Source: Gemmatimonadota bacterium
Lineage (GTDB): Bacteria > Gemmatimonadota > Gemmatimonadetes > Gemmatimonadales > GWC2-71-9
Direction of reading: 5' to 3'
NCBI GenBank assembly: GCA_022566515.1
Contig: JADFIT010000016.1
Coordinates: forward strand, 1 to 37,079
Length of the DNA: 37,079 nt
The notes beneath the pieces are model-generated. The model was not told the DNA's origin, ran no database searches, and saw only the letters and a program-made list of their open reading frames with translations. Shown here piece after piece: positions 32,573 through 37,079 of the stretch (its first letter is position 1; each line of letters begins with the position of its first letter). The position numbers were made by a program, and so were the translations under genes.

Positions 32573-32691
32573 TGTGTGGCAGGTTAGATGGCAAGTTCGT
32601 AGGTGACGTATGCGCCGGAATTCACGTGGAAGAGTGACCGACTCACCTCATCGACGAGTCCGACTGGAAAAGGATGGCAGGTGGCCGGCGT

Positions 32692-34353
32692 CTATTGGTT
32701 GGTGAGGTCGCAGAAGGTCGGTGGTTCGTAGGTCCAGCCGCGACGCAATCTACGCGCCTCACGCCGCAACCGGAACCGAATATACCGGCCCACAAGAGGC
32801 CCTGCTACACGGGCCTTGAGCCCGAATTCTCGGTAGAGATCTTTGAGAACTCGCGTAACCTTGGGATTGATGATCGGATCTGATTTGAACCACCGTCGCG
32901 CTGCCCAGACCGCTCCTGCAAAACTGAACGACAGACCGCGCGCCTCCCACCTAAACCGCCTGCGTATCCGCCGGTCGGGGTGGTTCTTGTATCGCTGCCA
33001 TCCTTGCAGCGTGGTGCGCACGACTCTCACGATACTCGGTCCGTTGATCTTGAAATCGCGATTGAACGCCCTCAGCAGGAATTCTGTCTCCTGCCCATTC
33101 TTGATGTGGGGATGCCGGTGGGCGAACTTGAACTGGCCGTGGTGGTCGGCGGGAGGGGCCTCGACTGAGTCGAGGAGGGTGCCCTTTTGTAAATGTTCCT
33201 CGTACAAAGGCGTACCCGCGATTGGGGTGTAGAGCATGAACTGATGAAACTCGGTGTCGTAGCTGACCGCATGCTCGATGGCAGCGTCGATGTTTTCCGG
33301 CGTATGTTCTTCTAAGCCGATGATTGTTGAGCCGAGGACACGAATTCCGTGCGACTGCAACGTACGCACCAATTCTCGTGTGTTGATACCTTTGAGTTTT
33401 GCGTAGTGCGCGTCATCGCCCTCGAGCCCCATCCAGACCCAGGAAACTCCCAGGCTGACGAGTTGCTCGATAGTGTATCGGCGCAGGATGTTGGCCGAGC
33501 TGAACAGATACAGAGCCCAAGACTTATCGTGTTCCTCCATGAGTTCCAGCAGTCGGAGGGCCCGCTTGCGGTACGCCAGGAAATTCTCGTCCATCACGAA
33601 GAAAGACTTGACGTGCAACGCCGCCTCGAGTTCGCACATGACGTCGAACAGCTCATCCCCTGTTTCATAGAAGTGGACGAACTTTCCCTTGCCGCCAAAC
33701 ATTGCCGAAGTCGCGCAGAAGTTGCAGCCCAAGGGACACCCGACTGTAGGGATGAGAGTCGCCGCGGTGCTGCCACGCTTTTCCCGGATGGTCACCCCCA
33801 TTGAGCGTCCGCCGATCCCTGACAGCACATGAGGATGGCGAATGGGCTGGTCCTCGTCTTCGGAAAGGAAGCGGCGCATCCAGCGCACACCTTCACCTTT
33901 CACGATGTAGTCGGCGTCGATTATTTTGTCCAACCCAGGCGTGTTTGCAACATGCCCACCCACCACTATGGTGGCTTCGGGGAGGTGTTCACGAACCAAC
34001 TCGCACATCTTCTTTACTTTCCCGACGTTTGGCTGGATGGCACCGATCCCTACGATGTCGTACTTGTTCGCAACGAGTTCTTGTACGAATCGGTCCATCG
34101 ACGGGAAATCGAGCAATGTGCAGGGAGCGTCGATATTCCGTTGGATCAGCATGAGGCCCCAGGAGCGATGGAACATTCGCAGGGAGAATACATGTTGCGC
34201 TCGAGTGACCTGATTGTGGTAGAGTTCCATCGGGTTCATCGCCCGACTTCCGTACTCGTCATCCTGTGCGTAGGGGCCGAACACGCTGCTCAATAGGACC
34301 CGTGCACGGGATGCGAGGGGATGTCGGGGGTGGTCGACCAAGCGGGTGATCAC
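32692..34353 (-). CDS. B12-binding-domain radical SAM enzyme
   Basis: A 553-residue enzyme if begun at the GTG at 34353. The N-terminus (L-L-S-S-V-F-G-P-Y ... M-E-L-Y-H-N-Q-V-T-R) is family-typical, so the later ATG at its M-N-P-M would cut it short. Residues ~60-165 form a cobalamin-binding-like Rossmann domain (Y-D-I-V-G-I-G-A-I-Q-P-N, V-V-G-G-H-V-A-N-T, V-K-G-E-G), lacking a clear D-x-H-x-x-G. The radical SAM cluster cysteines are C206, C210 and C213 (C-P-L-G-C-N-F-C). A basic C-terminal region follows. This class methylates unreactive carbons or does other radical chemistry. The substrate is unknown. It starts 4 bp after the stop of the SPASM-type gene. Confidence 0.87.
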   Translation of the reverse strand: MITRLVDHPRHPLASRARVLLSSVFGPYAQDDEYGSRAMNPMELYHNQVTRAQHVFSLRMFHRSWGLMLIQRNIDAPCTLLDFPSMDRFVQELVANKYDIVGIGAIQPNVGKVKKMCELVREHLPEATIVVGGHVANTPGLDKIIDADYIVKGEGVRWMRRFLSEDEDQPIRHPHVLSGIGGRSMGVTIREKRGSTAATLIPTVGCPLGCNFCATSAMFGGKGKFVHFYETGDELFDVMCELEAALHVKSFFVMDENFLAYRKRALRLLELMEEHDKSWALYLFSSANILRRYTIEQLVSLGVSWVWMGLEGDDAHYAKLKGINTRELVRTLQSHGIRVLGSTIIGLEEHTPENIDAAIEHAVSYDTEFHQFMLYTPIAGTPLYEEHLQKGTLLDSVEAPPADHHGQFKFAHRHPHIKNGQETEFLLRAFNRDFKINGPSIVRVVRTTLQGWQRYKNHPDRRIRRRFRWEARGLSFSFAGAVWAARRWFKSDPIINPKVTRVLKDLYREFGLKARVAGPLVGRYIRFRLRREARRLRRGWTYEPPTFCDLTNQ

Positions 34354-34357
34354 CAGG

Positions 34358-35608
34358 CTACTCAGTGTGTTGCAGCGTAACGAGGTCGGGCTGCTCGTGC
34401 TGTGGAATGGCATGCTCCTTGGGCACGGTTCGCATGAATTGCCCGTAGTGGATGCACTCCTCCAGCCGACAGGACCAGGCCAACTCACCGTTCCAGACCG
34501 TCATGTCCGGGCAACCGTCGCACATGTCCTGACGTCCATCGTCTAGCACTTCGACGGGCGTAATTACCATGATCGACTGGATGTAGAGGCGACGGAAGAG
34601 GAGACTTGGGGAGCGCAGGGCGCGCCAAAGCATCCGGCGGAGGCCGCGATCGAAGGGCCACAGCAAGAGCATGGATCTACCACGCCGGACCATCGCCGGC
34701 GGCGCATACGCCATGTACCTACCCGTGGTGAGATGATTCCACACCTGGGCCATCTCTACCATCTTGTGGCCGAGATAGCCGTAGATGCGCTTGCGGGTCC
34801 CCACCCGGACCGTCAAGAGCCACTTGAATGAATCAGGTCTCTCGGTGCCGTTGAGATATGCGGCTGGTGCAAAATCCGGCCAACGCTCCCGGATCTTGGC
34901 CACGACGTCGTGGGCCGAAATATCGACCCTCTGGCCGGTGTCTTCGTACGTGAGAGCGCTTACGTCCACCTTGCGTGCGCCGGCGTAATAGTCGAATCGT
35001 TTTGGATCGGCGGGTTCGCGGTAGCAGATGAAAACCATCACGTGAACGATGTCGATGTGCTCCTGTGCCCAGGCAACCAGATCAGGGATGCTGTCTAGCG
35101 TGTCCTCGTAGATGGTGGAGTTGAAGGAACAGGTGAGACCTCCCACCCGCGCGACCATCTCGGCAAAGTGGAGCCTCAAGGCGTTGTGTTCCTGTTCTGT
35201 CTTGTTCTTCCACTTTGGACGATGCTGCTTGCTGTCGATGTGGAAGGTGAGCCCGAAGAGGCCGGCACGCTTCATTTCACGGAGGAGATCCTCGGTGAGG
35301 GCGAGGCCGTTTGTGTTGAGGATGGGCTTCCAGCCACGATCGGCCACCATCCGTACGATGTCCACCACTTGTGGGTGAGTGAGGGGATCCCCACCGGCTA
35401 TGGAAATGCCGTCTATCTTGCGGTAACGCTCGAAGACGTCGAGGTCTTTCCCTATCTCTTCGAGCGACTTGTGTTCGTTTATGTTCGCCCGGTAACACCC
35501 TTCGCACGCGAGGTTGCACTTCATCGTGGGCTCGAGCCAGGCGATGGCGTTGTCCGAGAGGTTCCACGGAAGTCTATACAGTTCTCGGTGGTCGAGTGCT
35601 GCCGTCAT
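34358..35608 (-). CDS. Radical SAM enzyme with SPASM-like C-terminal cysteines
   Basis: A 416-residue radical SAM protein. The cluster motif is C31-N-L-A-C35-E-G-C38-Y-R (CX3CX2C), followed by G-G-D-P-L-T-H-P, the S-adenosylmethionine-binding G-G-x-P step, and L-N-T-N-G. The C-terminus has C-D-G-C-P-D and S-C-R-L-E-E-C, which look like ligands for an auxiliary iron-sulfur cluster. Between them is a hydrophobic/basic stretch (R-S-M-L-L-L-W-P-F-D-R-G-L-R) that may contact a membrane or lipid substrate. GAGG lies 7 bases before the ATG. It is the first gene of a two-gene operon with the B12-type enzyme, and divergent from the sugar kinase. The product is unknown. Confidence 0.88.
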   Translation of the reverse strand: MTAALDHRELYRLPWNLSDNAIAWLEPTMKCNLACEGCYRANINEHKSLEEIGKDLDVFERYRKIDGISIAGGDPLTHPQVVDIVRMVADRGWKPILNTNGLALTEDLLREMKRAGLFGLTFHIDSKQHRPKWKNKTEQEHNALRLHFAEMVARVGGLTCSFNSTIYEDTLDSIPDLVAWAQEHIDIVHVMVFICYREPADPKRFDYYAGARKVDVSALTYEDTGQRVDISAHDVVAKIRERWPDFAPAAYLNGTERPDSFKWLLTVRVGTRKRIYGYLGHKMVEMAQVWNHLTTGRYMAYAPPAMVRRGRSMLLLWPFDRGLRRMLWRALRSPSLLFRRLYIQSIMVITPVEVLDDGRQDMCDGCPDMTVWNGELAWSCRLEECIHYGQFMRTVPKEHAIPQHEQPDLVTLQHTE

Positions 35609-35759
35609 TGAAATTCCTCGATTCGCGTTTATGGTGATGGGTCGGTCGATTGGATCGCGCTGCCGCTCGATCCGGGTGTGGCGAAGGAACTTGGGTTCTG
35701 CAAGACCTCAAGATCGATTCACCCGGGGATAAAAACAATTAAGGAAGGGCAAAGGAAGC

Positions 35760-36977
35760 GTGAAAAAGTCTTCACAGACGAGTCTCAGCCTCTTCGTCCA
35801 GCACTTCGGACCGGCGGAACCGAAGCATCTCACACGGGCCCCAGGACGGGTGAATCTGATCGGCGAGCACACCGACTACAACGGTTTGCCCGTCTTTCCG
35901 ATGGCCCTCCAGCGGGGCGTGTCCATCCTCTTCGCGGAGCGGGACGACGCCACGGTTCGGTTGGCCAACCTCGATCGCCAATTCCCGGCGTGCTCGTTCG
36001 AGCTATCAGACGACATCGAGCCCGATGCTCCGGGAGCCTGGGCCAACTATGTCAAGGCTGCCGCCCAGGCGCTGTGCCGGCGTCACGGTTCGCTCCAGGG
36101 TTTCGATGGGGTGGTGTCGTCCGATCTCCCCGTGGCTGCTGGGTTGAGCTCGTCCTCGGCCTTGACCGTCGCCGCCGCGCTCTCACTCCTGCACCGTAAC
36201 GATATTCACATGGAGCCGCTGGAACTCATGGAGCTGGTGGCCCGGGGCGAGCGATACGTAGGCACAGAGGGCGGAGGAATGGATCAAGCTATCTGCCTGG
36301 GTGGCCGGCCGAACACGGCGCTCAAGATTGACTTTGAGCCCCCGCCCCTGAGACTCAACCCAACCCCCGTGCCGTCCGATTGGCAGTTCGTTGTGGCGCA
36401 CAGCATGGTGCGGGCAGAGAAATCAGGGGCTGCACGAGATACGTACAATCAGCGGGGTGCAGAGTGTCGGGACGCCTTGAGGCGGATGACCGAGAGGCTC
36501 CCTGAGGCTGCCGGAGCGTCGCGTTATGCGGATCTGATGGCTCTGGTTTCGTTGAAGACACTTGTGGCGGCGGCCGATAGCGTGCTGGAAGATCCCCAGC
36601 GGCAGCGCTTTCGGCACGTGATAACCGAAGCCGACAGGGTCGAGAAGGCACGAGAGGCGATGGTGGCAGGCGATATCGAAGTTTTCGGGCGGCTCATGTG
36701 CGAGTCACACGAGAGCTTGCGGAACGATTACGAGGTCAGCTGCAAGTCTCTGGACGAGCTGGTGGATATTGCCATGTCGTCGGGAGCTAAGGGGGCGCGC
36801 CTCACCGGGGCCGGTCTGGGGGGATGCATCGTGGCTCTGTGCGCCGCGGAGCAGACTACGGCCCTCGTCGAGGCGCTGAGCCGGGAGTTCTACGCCCCGA
36901 GAAATGTGAGCGATCCACAGGCCGAGCACTTGATCATCGCGGAGCCCTCGGGAGGTGCGTCCGTAATACGGCTGTGA
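35760..36977 (+). CDS. GHMP kinase, galactokinase/GALK2 type
   Basis: A 405-residue GHMP sugar kinase. Motif 1 is G-R-V-N-L-I-G-E-H-T-D-Y-N-G (sugar-contact E36, H37, D39), motif 2 is L-P-V-A-A-G-L-S-S-S-S-A-L (ATP loop), and motif 3 is L-T-G-A-G-L-G-G-C-I-V-A-L. The catalytic-aspartate segment reads G-T-E-G-G-G-M-D-Q, which matches human GALK2 (N-acetylgalactosamine kinase) better than classical GalK (G-I-M-D-Q). So the substrate could be galactose, GalNAc or another C4-axial sugar. The start is GTG with AAGGAAG upstream. The 151 bp before it hold the promoters for this gene and the divergent radical SAM operon. No galT, galE or transporter is in the window. Confidence 0.9.
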   Translation: MKKSSQTSLSLFVQHFGPAEPKHLTRAPGRVNLIGEHTDYNGLPVFPMALQRGVSILFAERDDATVRLANLDRQFPACSFELSDDIEPDAPGAWANYVKAAAQALCRRHGSLQGFDGVVSSDLPVAAGLSSSSALTVAAALSLLHRNDIHMEPLELMELVARGERYVGTEGGGMDQAICLGGRPNTALKIDFEPPPLRLNPTPVPSDWQFVVAHSMVRAEKSGAARDTYNQRGAECRDALRRMTERLPEAAGASRYADLMALVSLKTLVAAADSVLEDPQRQRFRHVITEADRVEKAREAMVAGDIEVFGRLMCESHESLRNDYEVSCKSLDELVDIAMSSGAKGARLTGAGLGGCIVALCAAEQTTALVEALSREFYAPRNVSDPQAEHLIIAEPSGGASVIRL

Positions 36978-36989
36978 TCCGGTTGCCGC

Positions 36990-37024
36990 CTAGTACTCTG
37001 GGTCGTAATTGCGGTAACGTATTC
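36990..37024. repeat. 35-bp dispersed repeat, copy 2
   Basis: It is identical to 22663-22697, in the same orientation, and lies 12 bp after the sugar-kinase stop. Confidence 0.9.
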
Positions 37025-37056
37025 CAAGCAGACCGCGGAGGACGCAGAGGTTTTTG

Positions 37057-37074
37057 GACAGGATGACAGGATAA
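37057..37074. repeat. 18-bp repeat at window end, inverted relative to 22767-22784
   Basis: GACAGGATGACAGGATAA is the reverse complement of 22767-22784. It is preceded by GACCGCGGAGGACGCAGAGG, a phrase that looks like widespread dispersed intergenic repeats. The window ends five bases later. Confidence 0.75.
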
Positions 37075-37079
37075 GGAAA

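Overview
The window looks like two pieces of DNA from different bacteria meeting at about position 5,100. The left piece (1 to about 5,100) has alphaproteobacterial style. It holds a peptide/nickel-type ABC importer (partial permease, permease, binding protein) transcribed leftward, a VOC-fold protein, a Sel1-repeat protein, a small membrane protein, a 264-bp inverted-repeat element with nested hairpins, and the promoter plus first ~35 codons of a tetR gene. That tetR start runs in frame into the middle of an aminotransferase gene. The aminotransferase lacks its own start, so this is either an assembly chimera or a real recombination joint.

The right piece (about 5,100 to the end) resembles an environmental Gemmatimonadota-like bacterium. 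The pointers are a DUF5916 outer-membrane protein, Tat-exported HisC-like aminotransferases, a MauL-like cupredoxin and generic dispersed repeats. The assignment is by gene style only. In order: a truncated and an intact HisC-like aminotransferase; a NirK-like two-domain copper protein; a CusRS/CopRS-like two-component system; a GAF-GAF histidine kinase whose second GAF resembles the haem-binding GAF of DevS/DosT; a stress block (DUF302, PP2C phosphatase, tandem universal stress protein, LOG-type protein, VIT1-type transporter); the DUF5916 protein and a lipoprotein, convergent across G-rich/C-rich tracts; and a long-form acyl-CoA dehydrogenase (FadE).

The most interesting part is 22.9-32.6 kb. 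A leftward operon encodes a cupredoxin, a dihaem cytochrome c and a monohaem cytochrome-porin fusion of Cyc2 type. That set of functions parallels known Fe(II)-oxidation chains. A 16-bp dyad (ATGAA-N6-TTCAT, with variants) lies 77-89 bp ahead of this operon, of the NirK-like gene and of the two-component operon, which suggests one copper- or redox-responsive regulon. Further right are a DadA-like FAD oxidoreductase, a DmdA/GcvT-family methyl- or aminomethyltransferase, and a 1,136-residue protein in which a molybdopterin oxidoreductase is fused to a complete NifS/IscS cysteine desulfurase. The last two may handle one-carbon units, with the desulfurase domain sulfurating the molybdenum cofactor in cis.

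The right end carries a B12-type radical SAM enzyme and a SPASM-type radical SAM enzyme in one operon, divergent from a GHMP kinase of galactokinase/GALK2 type. The window ends in a 35-bp repeat that also occurs at 22.66 kb, so this end probably stopped at a repeat. I saw no rRNA, tRNA, CRISPR array or insertion-sequence transposase.
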